From Anabaena azotica FACHB-119 (GTDB taxonomy: Bacteria > Cyanobacteriota > Cyanobacteriia > Cyanobacteriales > Nostocaceae), in NCBI RefSeq assembly GCF_014697625.1, contig NZ_JACJSG010000055.1:1-49637 (forward strand): 49,637 nucleotides of DNA, read 5' to 3'. The notes beneath the pieces were generated by a model. It did not search any database. It saw only the letters and a program-made list of their open reading frames with translations, and was not told where the DNA came from. The translations under genes were made by a program, and so were the position numbers. Below are positions 1 through 9,700 of the stretch, piece by piece (position 1 is the stretch's first letter; the number at the start of each line of letters is the position of its first letter).

Positions 1-3000
1 CGCCTAATGTATCGCAAGATGATTGAGGAAGCTTCTTTCCAAAACCAGATTGCGGTGGATTTATTTAAAAGCTCTCGAAAACCCGACATGGGTTTAGTTA
101 AGGAAAACAGCCGCTATTTGTATCGAAAAGTTGATTACATAAAGGACAAGAAATTAAAATCAGTCTACTTAACAGAGGGGATAAAAACCACAGGATTTTC
201 ACCCGTAGAGCTACTGATCAACCAAGCCAATAAATACTGGGAGCGATCGCAATTAGAATCACGTCCCATCGTCCAATTCCAAGACTTATTCCGTGGCGTG
301 GAGTTCATGCCGCAGCAGAGACTGGAAGCGATCGCCGCGAAATTCGAGTTTGACCGACTGTTCAATGTGGCGTTTAGGATGAATCAAAAGCGGGAAACGG
401 AAATAGGCCCCTCCGCCATCATCCAAACCCAACAAGGAACCCAAATCGAGGTGACAAACCTGACCCGCTACGGGCATCCATTGATTTGGAAGGCACAGAC
501 CATAAATCTGAAATTAGAGGCAATTGAAAGCGCCCCTACCAAAGAACGACCGCATACATTAATTGCTGTAGCCCAAATTGATAATGAACTAACAGAGTTA
601 GGAAAACCCGCATACCGCAAACTGGGAACAGTCAGTTTGCAGTCGGTGAAAGACAATAACCTCAAAGCAGGCATGGCTACTAGTAATGCCAAACTGTTGG
701 AACTAAAGCCAGAACTCACGCCAGGGCAAACGAAACTGCTGTTTGATGCGGCTTATGAGTACGCGCGGTCATTCAGAGATAACATAGTCCCAGAACAAAG
801 ATTAGGAGCCGCCGCCGCCGCTTGGGCTGTTGGTGCGGCGCGACAGGATGAACTGGAAAAAAAAGCCAAGGATAAGCCTACTGAAAATGAAGCAGAGTCA
901 GTTGATGAGGATAAAACCGAAAAAGAAATTCAAAAGAAAATCCCCAACTTTGTATTTGCAGCATTCCCTGATGAAATAGTATCGCGCTTAGACCAGTTGC
1001 AATTCACCGAGTTAACACTGGGAACTCTCAGTAATGAGTCCAATAATTTCCGTGGTCAGGAATGGAACCCCCAAGAATTGTACCCGATTGAAATCAGGGC
1101 ATCTCACCACCCTCCGGGACATGAGCGCCACGTTTCACGATTGGCATTCGTACAAGATAGTGATGGGCAGTATAAAGAATATGCCATGTTGGAACCAAGA
1201 ACCGGACAGCTACCGATTGGTACAAAAGCACTGGCTAACATCATCCCAGGGCAGACATACACAGCCAACGCTACAATCTCTATACCGGGAAAGCCAGAGG
1301 TAAGCTTTCTCATCAGGGAAATGAGTAAGTTTACTTATGCGGGACGAGTTTTCAACGCCGAAGATGCGTTAATAGAGATTGGTACAAAATCAGTGCCTAG
1401 CCAAGCGGTAAAAATTAAATTAGATGGTCAAATTCTAGGAGAACTGGACGCTGATTCAATTAAACAATTGCAAGCATATAATATAGTCAGAGATGGACAA
1501 CCCCTAAACCTGAAACTAAAAACAATTTCCGACAACCTTAAGCATGGATTTGTGATAGCTCAATCGCCCAACGGGAATTTATTAAGAATTAATAATATTG
1601 GCAAATATGACTACAAAGGTCAGACATTTAACGATGAATCTTATCGTAAGCTGACATTAGCTGTATCACAAACCCAGGTCAAGGATGCAATCTTTTTAAA
1701 CGGTCAACCATTAGGTGTGTTGTTTAAGAATAAAGACAAGGAAGCTCTTAGGGAAATAGGTGTTTTACAACCGGGAAAACTAACTTCGGTACAAGCCACT
1801 ATTCAAAGCAATTTCTCCACAGCGATACTTAAGGTAGACCCTCAAACAATCGAGTACCCCCAAACATGGACGAAGGAATCGCAGGCGTTTGGCACACAAC
1901 AGCCTCCAGTACAGCAGCAGATGGTAGAGATAACTGCACCGATATTAGCCAAAATCAAAGAACGCCCGACTATCTTATTTGCCAGCGCAGAGGATAGGGA
2001 GCTTGGCATCACGCGCATGGCAGTTGATAATCATAAGTTTGAAGCTGTCAGCCAATGGTTGCGACAAAAAAATGTTAGCTTCACAAAATTAGCACCAGAG
2101 TCCGTACCAGAGGAAACCAAGAAAGGACTGTCCGTATTTAGGCTCGTCAACTCTTCCATACCTGAGTCAGTATGGAGGTCGATGACTAGTAAATTCGGTG
2201 CAGTTGAGTCATTTGACCAGTATCAAGCGAAAGTGCGATCGCTGCCCTTACGTCCTCAATCTTTGCAACCGTCAGGTGTGGAAAACGAAGATACTCAACC
2301 GAGCAATGTAGCGATCGCACTACGTCCGGTGAAGCAGTTTACGCCGAATGATTTCCCGGCGGTGAGAATGATAGAAAGTGCGATCGCTCACAAGCCATTA
2401 GAAGAACAATGGTGGTTTGATTCGACGGGAATGCCAACCAAACAAGTTCAAGGTAACGAGCGTTCTGTCAGTGGTGATTATCTGAGTGAAGAACTAGACG
2501 CATTACCAGTAGAACACAGAAAGTTCTTTAAACAATTTTGGGGAACACCAGTATTATTGACACATAATCACCCGACAAATAATCCGGTAAATGGTTTTAC
2601 GAGTGAACCAGTAGGACAAAGGTATGCACCATTGAGCGATAAAGATTTAATAATGGCTTCGTGGTTAAATGTAACTATTAGGGCGGTTAATGCTGAATAT
2701 GCTGGTGGCGTAGTTCATGAATTTAAGCCAGGGCTAGCTTATCAAACAGATATAGAAGAAGCTCTTCAAGCTGACCCAAATATAGTTTTAAACCCATCAA
2801 AACTTGAACAAGAGTTACAGAATAAGCAGTATTACACCAGGGATGACAATGATGAGTTAGTTCCTCTGACCATGACTGATGATAATAAGCCAACCCTGAC
2901 AACTTATGAATTGCCTAAAGCCAATCTGATTCCTCACCCCCATTTGATGGGTGATAGCTTTACATTTAACTCACCACAGAAGACTGTTAATGTGGAACAA

Positions 3001-3534
3001 CAATCTACCCTAAATCCGCCCAGAGAAGCTATGTCAACTGGCGTTGTTACCCGACAAGGACAAGTTACACCCAGTCCAAGAGTTACCATTGAAGATTTAA
3101 AGGACTGGTACGACAATGCCCATAATTTAGGTAAGCCCGACTCTTATTTGAAACGGATTGTGGAAGTAGGCAATGCTTTCAAAGCGGGAGAACCCTTATC
3201 AGAGAAAGCCTACGCCGCGATGCAACAGGATAAGACGCAGCTAGACCAAATCATTCGCCTCACCGAAATCGCTCAACGCCTGGGGAATAAATGGGGTGTC
3301 CCCATTGAAGACAACCTGACGCTGGTCACAGGCAATAGTTATGACTTGGCTTATAACAAAGAGCGCCAAGACTTAGCGATCGCACAAAAAGATGGTGAGG
3401 TACTTTTGCAAGTGGAGCGGGGGAAAGTAACAATTAACAAAGTTACTCCGCATTTATTAGAAACTTTTGATAACGCGGATAAGAGGCTTGAGGCGATTAA
3501 TCGTGCTACACAGCAGATGGATATGCAGCAGTGA
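1..3534 (+). CDS. Large plasmid protein with JAB/MPN-like motif, 5' partial
   Basis: The frame is open from the first base, so the true start may lie upstream; the first ATG is at base 7 and residues are counted from it (1175 aa). Residues about 850-880 read THNHP followed 20 residues later by LSDKDL: H853-x-H855-P and S877-x-x-D880 resemble the JAMM/JAB metal site (HxHP...SxxD) of RadC-like and MPN proteins, with a longer spacer than usual. Before it, between about residues 330 and 620, similar modules of roughly 90 residues recur, with LxGxxLGxL at the start and FxYxGxxFN at the end, probably beta-rich repeats. Residues 270-310 are Ala-rich then highly charged. The function is unknown; a role in plasmid transfer or DNA processing is only a guess. 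Strong HIP1 content shows it is native to the host. Confidence 0.75.
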   Translation, partial: RLMYRKMIEEASFQNQIAVDLFKSSRKPDMGLVKENSRYLYRKVDYIKDKKLKSVYLTEGIKTTGFSPVELLINQANKYWERSQLESRPIVQFQDLFRGVEFMPQQRLEAIAAKFEFDRLFNVAFRMNQKRETEIGPSAIIQTQQGTQIEVTNLTRYGHPLIWKAQTINLKLEAIESAPTKERPHTLIAVAQIDNELTELGKPAYRKLGTVSLQSVKDNNLKAGMATSNAKLLELKPELTPGQTKLLFDAAYEYARSFRDNIVPEQRLGAAAAAWAVGAARQDELEKKAKDKPTENEAESVDEDKTEKEIQKKIPNFVFAAFPDEIVSRLDQLQFTELTLGTLSNESNNFRGQEWNPQELYPIEIRASHHPPGHERHVSRLAFVQDSDGQYKEYAMLEPRTGQLPIGTKALANIIPGQTYTANATISIPGKPEVSFLIREMSKFTYAGRVFNAEDALIEIGTKSVPSQAVKIKLDGQILGELDADSIKQLQAYNIVRDGQPLNLKLKTISDNLKHGFVIAQSPNGNLLRINNIGKYDYKGQTFNDESYRKLTLAVSQTQVKDAIFLNGQPLGVLFKNKDKEALREIGVLQPGKLTSVQATIQSNFSTAILKVDPQTIEYPQTWTKESQAFGTQQPPVQQQMVEITAPILAKIKERPTILFASAEDRELGITRMAVDNHKFEAVSQWLRQKNVSFTKLAPESVPEETKKGLSVFRLVNSSIPESVWRSMTSKFGAVESFDQYQAKVRSLPLRPQSLQPSGVENEDTQPSNVAIALRPVKQFTPNDFPAVRMIESAIAHKPLEEQWWFDSTGMPTKQVQGNERSVSGDYLSEELDALPVEHRKFFKQFWGTPVLLTHNHPTNNPVNGFTSEPVGQRYAPLSDKDLIMASWLNVTIRAVNAEYAGGVVHEFKPGLAYQTDIEEALQADPNIVLNPSKLEQELQNKQYYTRDDNDELVPLTMTDDNKPTLTTYELPKANLIPHPHLMGDSFTFNSPQKTVNVEQQSTLNPPREAMSTGVVTRQGQVTPSPRVTIEDLKDWYDNAHNLGKPDSYLKRIVEVGNAFKAGEPLSEKAYAAMQQDKTQLDQIIRLTEIAQRLGNKWGVPIEDNLTLVTGNSYDLAYNKERQDLAIAQKDGEVLLQVERGKVTINKVTPHLLETFDNADKRLEAINRATQQMDMQQ

Positions 3535-3794
3535 ACAGGGTGTAGGGGGTAGGGGGTAGTGTTGGCGTAGCAAGAGCGTAGAGAAGACGGCGCTCTTAAA
3601 AGGATTCTGACGAATTCCAATGCAATCACCCTGAAAGGGTGGGGCTTCTGACCCACTGGTTGTTGGGGCTATCTCGATCCTGCAACCCCACACCCCACAC
3701 CCTACACCCAACAAAGCGCCCCAACGGGGCTTGGTGAGAAGAAGAAAAGCCTCCAAGCGGAGGCTAAGAAGTACTTAACAGTAGTTAACAGTGG
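3535..3794. other. Non-coding spacer with inverted G/C tracts
   Basis: No gene was seen. A G-rich tract (GGGTGTAGGG, from about 3538) can pair with CCCTACACCC near 3700, enclosing the structured element described separately. Two compact hairpins follow: GCCCC-AAC-GGGGC at 3718-3730 and GCCTCC-AAGC-GGAGGC at 3749-3764. Three TTAACAGT/TTAACAAT repeats lie at 3775-3800, at the end of the minus-strand gene. Confidence 0.5.
3601..3735 (+). ncRNA. Putative structured RNA element, copy A
   Basis: This resembles the reverse strand of 42265-42400 (copy B). Shared parts in order: a bulged stem-loop (GGATTC-tgac-GAATTCC here), the block TGCAATCA, a small hairpin with GAA loop (ACCCT-GAA-AGGGT), GGGGCTT, a CACACCCCACACCC tract and a final CAACGGGGCTTGGT. 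In the small hairpin two C-G pairs here are T-A pairs in copy B, which supports a conserved fold. Whether it is transcribed is unknown. Confidence 0.35.
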
Positions 3795-4178
3795 TTAACA
3801 ATAGTACGGATCAAGCAAGATATGCCACAAACCTAACCACTCGGCTAGGCTAACATCTTCTCTGCGTACTGATGCTTTATAGCCGTTAGGATAGAGTTCT
3901 TTATCCTGTTCGTTAACTTCTACCGATAAATTAGGCTCACCAGGAACCCAAGATACTCTTAGGATTTCCATACAGCATTCTCCGATTCCGGGGATATTAA
4001 AATCTGTGGCTGGAGTCGGTATCCTTTTCTTATTTAATTCCTCGAAATCAGCCAGGAAAGTTTCCCATTCTGCGAGTGAAGTAGGTAGTTCAAGACTATC
4101 TTCATAAGCCTTCTGGTTCACCTTTTCTTCTTCGGTTAGATTTAATTCCCACAGTGCATCAATCTCAAAGCCGGACAT
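3795..4178 (-). CDS. Hypothetical protein, 127 aa
   Basis: The frame is open further upstream, but a clear ribosome site (GGAG, 8 bases ahead) precedes the ATG at 4178, so the protein should begin MSGFEIDALWEL. It is acidic and soluble, with no membrane segment, and ends in the Trp-rich stretch LAEWLGLWHILLDPYYC. No family is recognised. It stands alone, convergent with the large gene on the other side and divergent from the TPR gene. The long upstream leader carries one copy of the GGCTAYGCC motif seen ahead of several minus-strand genes in this window. Function unknown. Confidence 0.6.
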   Translation of the reverse strand: MSGFEIDALWELNLTEEEKVNQKAYEDSLELPTSLAEWETFLADFEELNKKRIPTPATDFNIPGIGECCMEILRVSWVPGEPNLSVEVNEQDKELYPNGYKASVRREDVSLAEWLGLWHILLDPYYC

Positions 4179-4294
4179 ATATTTTTCTCCAAACTTAACG
4201 TTTTCACTAATGCTTATGCAAAGCATCAGTAAGTGAGATTTTTCGTCAAAGCTGAAGTATAGAAAAACGCTAATAGCATATTCTTTACCTCTAA

Positions 4295-4322
4295 CTTTCA
4301 TTATGTTTCGGCGTAGCCTTTT
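4295..4322 (-). repeat. GGCTAYGCC leader motif, copy 1
   Basis: Minus strand reads AAGGCTACGCCGAAAC followed by TAATGAAAG. It lies about 130 bases before the start of the 127-aa gene. Core palindrome GGC-TAC-GCC at 4310-4318. Confidence 0.5.
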
Positions 4323-4405
4323 AAATTCAAGTCCTACAAAATAAGTAATTATAATAAATTTAAGTACAATTATTATAACTAGATAATTTTGGTAAATAAA
4401 CAATT

Positions 4406-5188
4406 ATGGAAGCAACAAATTTAGAGCAAGCACAAGCTTTTTTTAATCAAGGCATAGAACATCTTAAGTCCAAAGATTTAAAATCCGTTGCTGAATGCTT
4501 TGAAAAGGCACTAACGCTTAACCCAAACTTTGCAGAAGTTCATAACGCTATAGGATTAGTGCAGTTTGGGATTGAAAAATATGAAGGTGCGATTGAAATG
4601 TTTGAGGCGGCGATCGTCCTCAATCCAAATTTTGCCGAAGCTTATAATAATCGCGGTTTAGCTCGGTTAAAAATCTGCCACAAATCTGAGTTTCCCAAAA
4701 TTGTTGAGGATTATAATCAGGCGATAACTTCGTTAAGCTTCGCTAACGCTCTCAATCCCAACTTGCTTGAAGCTTATCAAACCCGCGCAGATATTTATAA
4801 AAATTACATTGGGGATTTTGATGCGGCAATGCAGGATTATCAAAAAATAATATCTCTTGAACCTAATCATGTAGAGCCTTATATTAACATAGCTCACATT
4901 CATTTTGCATTAGGAAATTTAGAAGAATCGCTTGGTCAATTAGAGCAAGCTTTATTGATAGACTCTGATTGTCCAGAAGCTTACTGTGGACGAGGGACAG
5001 TTAGGTTTCATTTAGGTGACAAAGAGGGTGCGAAAAAAGATTTGTTCCTGGCTTTTGATTTGTACGAAGCGCAGGGAAATATAGTTTATTGCGTTTTCAC
5101 AAGGAGTTTAATCATGAATTTATTTAAGGATTATGAAGTGTATAAAGACCTGTTTGAAATTGAAAGTAGGATGAGAGAGAAAAAATAA
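4406..5188 (+). CDS. Tetratricopeptide repeat protein, 260 aa
   Basis: Tandem TPR units are visible from residue 8 onward (AQAFFNQGIEHLKSKDLKSV, then AIGLVQFGIEKYEGAI, NRGLARL, and so on), each with the usual small and aromatic positions and ending in ALxLNPN/ISLEPN, about six units in all. TPR arrays bind partner proteins; the partner is not evident. There is no signal peptide or membrane segment. The C-terminal 40 residues leave the TPR pattern. The gene diverges from the 127-aa gene over an AT-rich spacer and ends in a strong hairpin. A stretch at 4735-4750 (CGTTAAGCTTCGCTAACG) resembles a cyanobacterial interspersed repeat that has been absorbed into the frame. Confidence 0.85.
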   Translation: MEATNLEQAQAFFNQGIEHLKSKDLKSVAECFEKALTLNPNFAEVHNAIGLVQFGIEKYEGAIEMFEAAIVLNPNFAEAYNNRGLARLKICHKSEFPKIVEDYNQAITSLSFANALNPNLLEAYQTRADIYKNYIGDFDAAMQDYQKIISLEPNHVEPYINIAHIHFALGNLEESLGQLEQALLIDSDCPEAYCGRGTVRFHLGDKEGAKKDLFLAFDLYEAQGNIVYCVFTRSLIMNLFKDYEVYKDLFEIESRMREKK

Positions 5189-5210
5189 ATACTCCTAACA
5201 GGAGTATTTA
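5186..5210. terminator. Perfect 10-bp hairpin, likely bidirectional terminator
   Basis: TAAATACTCC and GGAGTATTTA enclose TAACA. It overlaps the stop of the TPR gene and sits between convergent genes, so it can end both transcripts. Confidence 0.75.
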
Positions 5211-5219
5211 TATAAGAGA

Positions 5220-5510
5220 TTAGAAAGGAATCGGGTCGTCCTCGCTGGGTGGGACATAATTACTTTCGGACGGGAACTCTTGCCTGATAAAATCTTCCAG
5301 AATTTCTAATGGAAGATTTTCCTCAAGCTGGACAGCAAACTGATAATTAGCCTGCGTCCAAGTTATCTCAGGGTCTTGTATGAAGTCTTGAACCCTCTCC
5401 CTGAAAAACGGATCTCCCTTAATCAGTTCTTTTTCCTCCTGATTCCAATCGCGTTGGTTAATCAGGAGAATAATTGTTTGGAACTGTTCGGCAGTCGCGC
5501 TAGTGATCAT
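5220..5510 (-). CDS. Small acidic hypothetical protein, 96 aa
   Basis: The ATG at 5510 is chosen because AAGGAGGG lies at ideal distance before it, giving MITSATAEQF. It is acidic, ends PPSEDDPIPF and has no membrane segment. The 80-aa protein at 19788-20030 has the same plan: a start in MIT, Q/RxWxxEEK/EQK near residue 20, a WxxANY motif two thirds along, and an acidic tail ending in PF. The two are probably distant paralogues of one plasmid family. Function unknown. Confidence 0.65.
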   Translation of the reverse strand: MITSATAEQFQTIILLINQRDWNQEEKELIKGDPFFRERVQDFIQDPEITWTQANYQFAVQLEENLPLEILEDFIRQEFPSESNYVPPSEDDPIPF

Positions 5511-5537
5511 AGCAATACCCTCCTTTGGGCATGAAAT

Positions 5538-5564
5538 TTTCACTAACGCTTTGGCGTAGCCTTC
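5538..5564 (-). repeat. GGCTAYGCC leader motif, copy 2
   Basis: Minus strand AAGGCTACGCCAAAGC, then TAGTGAAAA. About 43 bases before the 96-aa gene start. Core at 5553-5561. Confidence 0.55.
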
Positions 5565-5610
5565 TTTCAAGAAAGTGTATTGGCGCGTAAGTCCTGTTAT
5601 TTAAAAAATA

Positions 5611-5636
5611 AAGCGACGGGCATTAACCCATCGCTT
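5611..5636. terminator. Hairpin, duplicate of the helicase-gene terminator
   Basis: AAGCGACGGG and CCCATCGCTT around CATTAA. The same hairpin with another inner sequence (GTG/CAC) lies at 13958-13982 below the intact methyltransferase-helicase gene. Both copies carry the same C-A mismatch. Confidence 0.6.
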
Positions 5637-5646
5637 GACAATACAA

Positions 5647-5861
5647 TTAACCAACGATTCTCATCACATCAGCCAGAATTGCCGCAGCTTTGTCGCCAGT
5701 TGGCACGAATATCCGCTTACGCCATTGAATAATTTCCGTGAAGCACCCCACAGCCACAAGCCGATCAGCCAACGAGATGGCATCAACCAACTCTAGTCGT
5801 GGTTCAAGAGCAATGGAAGACCGCCGCAGCGTGATTCCTCCGGGCAATTGCTGCGAGTGGA
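5647..5861 (-). pseudogene. 3'-end fragment of the methyltransferase-helicase gene
   Basis: The translation PGGITLRRSSIALEP...RLVAVGCFTEIIQWRKRIF...PTG matches the last ~70 residues of the intact 14-18.3 kb gene almost residue for residue. The similarity begins at CAGCAATTGCC (SQQLPGG) near 5861 and continues through the stop into the terminator hairpin. The remainder of the gene is absent and there is no start with a ribosome site, so this is a remnant rather than a gene. Confidence 0.8.
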
Positions 5862-5909
5862 AAAGTCCTTGTTAATATTGCAGTATGAGGCAGTAATAGG
5901 AAATAAGTC

Positions 5910-6554
5910 ATGTTTGCCCTCGTTTCTCCAGACAAAACTGAATTACCTGCTGGTGCTGTAGTACGATTGCCTGCCAGTTGGCAAGAATATCAGCATTTAT
6001 GCAATCAACGAGGAGATGGGTCAATACCGCGTATAAAATACCGTGATGGAGAAGTATTGCTGATGTCGCCTTTACCAGTGCATGGTCGAGATGCTCATTT
6101 ACTGGCTAACATTGTGATGGCTCTACTAGATCACGATGAGCGAGAATATGATGCCTTTACGCCTGTAACTATGAGCTTACCCCAAGAAAGCGGCATTGAG
6201 CCAGATTACTGCTTTTATATTGACAATTGGCAGGCAGTCTCAGGCAAAAAACGTATCGACTGGAGGCAAGATCCCCCACCATGTCTAGTCATCGAAATTG
6301 ATGTCACCAGTTACTCTGATGTGCAAGATTATCTCCCCTATCGTGTTCCAGAAGTTTGGTTGTTCAGAAACCAGCAGTTACTAATTCACGAACTACAAGG
6401 TGAAAATTATCAACTGCAAACCCATAGTCGCTATTTTCCTAACTTTGATTTAGCGCAAACCATAGCTCGTTGTGTGCAGATTGCTTACGAGCGTAACTCA
6501 AGTGCCGCCATCCGCGATCTTAAAAGGCGATTGAGGAATAATGTTGAGCCTTGA
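5910..6554 (+). CDS. Uma2 family endonuclease-like protein (DUF820), 214 aa
   Basis: It has the Uma2 layout of cyanobacteria: an N-terminal SWQEYQHL region, YRDGEVLLMSP around residue 45-53, then GIEPDYCF (D99) and the hydrophobic strand LVIEIDVTS (E129, D131). These form the PD-(D/E)xK nuclease core, followed by VPEVWLF. The length is normal for the family. AGGAA lies 8 bases before the ATG. Uma2 proteins are very numerous in cyanobacteria and their biological role is not established. The gene stands alone, 150 bases before the SNF2 gene. Confidence 0.85.
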   Translation: MFALVSPDKTELPAGAVVRLPASWQEYQHLCNQRGDGSIPRIKYRDGEVLLMSPLPVHGRDAHLLANIVMALLDHDEREYDAFTPVTMSLPQESGIEPDYCFYIDNWQAVSGKKRIDWRQDPPPCLVIEIDVTSYSDVQDYLPYRVPEVWLFRNQQLLIHELQGENYQLQTHSRYFPNFDLAQTIARCVQIAYERNSSAAIRDLKRRLRNNVEP

Positions 6555-6707
6555 TAGCAGTCAGAAACTAGCTTATATGTAAAAAAGTTTCTGATTTTAG
6601 CAGCACAAAATACGGTTTTTGGTAAAGTAATTAACAAGCGTCACCTTTTTTTGGAAATGCCAGCGATGGCACTCTTGTTTCAAAGGTAGGACTCAACGGA
6701 GATTAAG

Positions 6708-9700
6708 ATGAAAGTCCTTCATGGCTCGTGGATACCAAACCAATGTAGCGATTTTGTACAGTCTGGAGCATTTTATCTATGGGTAGAAACTCCGATTAAT
6801 AATAAAAAGCGTACTCATACACAAGTTCACCCCGGACATTTATTATCTCTTGAATTAATCAACTTTCTGACTCAAACTTTGGGTCTTAAAGAAACTGAAG
6901 CGCAATTAAAACAACGGATATGTTCAAAATATTTTGCTTTACCAACTGCTAATAACCAGCCATTACCTTCACCAGAGTTAGTCAAATACTTAGAAATAGA
7001 AGTCCCTGAAGAGTATGAAGATTTTCAATATTGGCAGATAACTTGTTATGAAACTGTTACTTCTGTGAGAGCAGTGACAGCAATTAATATTATTAAATTG
7101 CTCAAAGATATTCATTTTTTAGCCTTGTACAATGCTAGTGAATTTCAATTAGGGTCAGATTTATTATTTTGGTATCATTATACGCAATCATTTAGACAAA
7201 TAATTATTAAGGATCAATATATTCCGTCTTTAAAATATAGAACGATTGCAGCGACTATAAAGAAAAAACCTAAACAACCATCCCCAGGATTGGAAATATA
7301 TGCTGGTTGGGAAATAATTTCCGAGCAATATGAAGCCAATATTCAAAAATATATTGAATATATGCCATTGATTTGTGTAGCAGGTAACAGCACACAAACT
7401 GATAAAATAGAATTTTTCGCTCCAGAAACTCTATTACGCCACTTCAGTGAGTATCTTCTCAATGATTTAGTGAGTAAGACACCATTTACCGCAGCATTTG
7501 ACAAACAAATTGATGATTCTCTAATTCACTATTGCCTTTATCCCCAAAAACACAACCCACTCAAAACTCATACTGCTCTCCAAGAGTATCAGCAATGGTT
7601 GGGATGGAAAAATAGAATTATCCGTACTCAAGCTGAATCACCATTTTATCTTTGCTTTCAGTTACATTCACCGCAGACTGAACAAATCGACAATTGGCAG
7701 ATGCAATTTTTGGTATCAAGTAAAAAAGATCCGTCTTTAAAGTTAGCTTTGGCAGATTACTGGACGATGAACCCCAAAACCAAAGCTGGTGTACATAAAG
7801 AATTTGGCAAAGATTTCGATACTAATTTACTGCTAAATTTAGGCTATGCAGCAAGAATGTATCCCAAACTCTGGCAAGGTTTGGAAACGGATTCTCCCAC
7901 CCGAATGCAGCTAAGTTTAGATGAGGCGTTTGATTTTCTTAAAGATAGTGCTTGGGTGTTGGAAGATTCAGGATTTAAGGTCATTGTCCCGGCTTGGTAT
8001 ACTCCGACTGGTCGTCGCCGTGCGAAAATTCGTCTCAAAGCTTCTAGTGGTCGCAAGGTAGCTGCTACGGTAGGGGAAAGCAAAAGTTATTTCGGTTTAG
8101 ATTCACTGGTACAGTATCAGTATGAATTGGCAATTGGTGAGCAAACAGTCACACCCCAAGAATGGGAACAATTGATTAATACTAAAGCACCACTAGTGCA
8201 TTTTCGCGGTCAATGGATGGAATTAGACCGGGATAAAATGCAGCAGTTATTAGAATTTTGGCAGTCCCACGGCGATGAACAGCCCCAAATGAGCTTGCTA
8301 GAGTTCATGCAACGTAGCGCTCAAGGGGAAGATGACTGGGAAATTGAATATGATGCAGCTTTATCAGAAATAATGGCAAAGTTACAAGATAAAAGTCAGC
8401 TAGAGCCGATTTCTGAAGACTTAAATTTGCAAGGCAACCTACGAGAATATCAAAAGCGGGGTGTGGCTTGGCTGCAATATTTAGAAAAATTGGGATTAAA
8501 TGGCTGTTTAGCAGACGATATGGGGCTGGGGAAGTCCTTGCAGGTAATTGCGAGATTAGTACAGGAGAAAGATAGCCAAAGTTCTCCATTACCGACATTA
8601 TTAATTGCGCCGACTTCGGTTTTGGGTAACTGGCAAAGAGAAATTGCTAAGTTTGCACCCCATTTAAAAACTATGGTGCATCATGGTAGCGATCGCCTGC
8701 AAGACCCTGCCGAATTTAAAGCCGCCTGTCAGCAGCATGATGTGGTGATTAGTTCCTTTACTTTGGCTCGCTTAGATGAAAAACTCCTAAATAGTGTGAC
8801 ATGGCAACGTCTAGTTTTAGATGAAGCGCAAAATATTAAAAATCCCAAAGCAGCACAGACTAAAGCTATACTTAAACTCACTGCTAAACACCGTCTAGCT
8901 TTAACGGGTACGCCAGTTGAGAACCGCTTACTTGATTTGTGGTCAATTTTTAATTTCCTCAATCCCGGTTATTTAGGAAAAGAAGCCCAGTTTCGCAAAT
9001 CTTTTGAAATTCCCATTCAAAAAGATAACGACAAAGTTAAATCAACTACTTTAAAGAAACTGGTTGAACCGTTAATTTTACGAAGGGTGAAAACAGACCA
9101 ATCAATTATTAAAGACTTACCAGATAAAGTTGAACAAAAACTCTATACTAATCTGACCAAAGAACAGGCTTCATTATATGAAGTGGTAGTTAGAGATGTG
9201 GAAGAAAAATTGCCAGAAGCAGAGGGAATACAACGCAAAGGTTTAATTCTCTCTACCCTGATGAAATTAAAACAGATTTGCAATCACCCCAGACAGTTCC
9301 TCCAAGATAATAGCGAATTTTTACCGGAGCGATCGCACAAACTTTCACGCTTAGTCGAAATGGTAGATGAAGTCATTTCGGAAGGTGAAAGTCTGCTGAT
9401 TTTTAGTCAATTCACAGAAGTCTGTGAACAAATAGAAAAATATCTCAAACATAACCTTCATTGCAATACTTATTACCTACATGGGGGTACAAGTCGCCAA
9501 CGTCGAGAACAAATGATTAATGACTTTCAAAATCCTGATACAGAAGCATCTGTATTTGTCCTGTCTCTAAAAGCTGGCGGTGTGGGGATTACTTTAACTA
9601 AAGCCAATCACGTCTTTCATTTTGACCGTTGGTGGAATCCAGCCGTTGAAGACCAAGCCACAGACCGCGCTTTTCGCATAGGTCAGAAAAAGAATGTGTT

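Noticed and set aside
3795..4403. Longer 202-residue reading of the 127-aa gene
   Set aside because: The extra N-terminal part has repeat-derived sequence, while a good ribosome site precedes the internal ATG at 4178.
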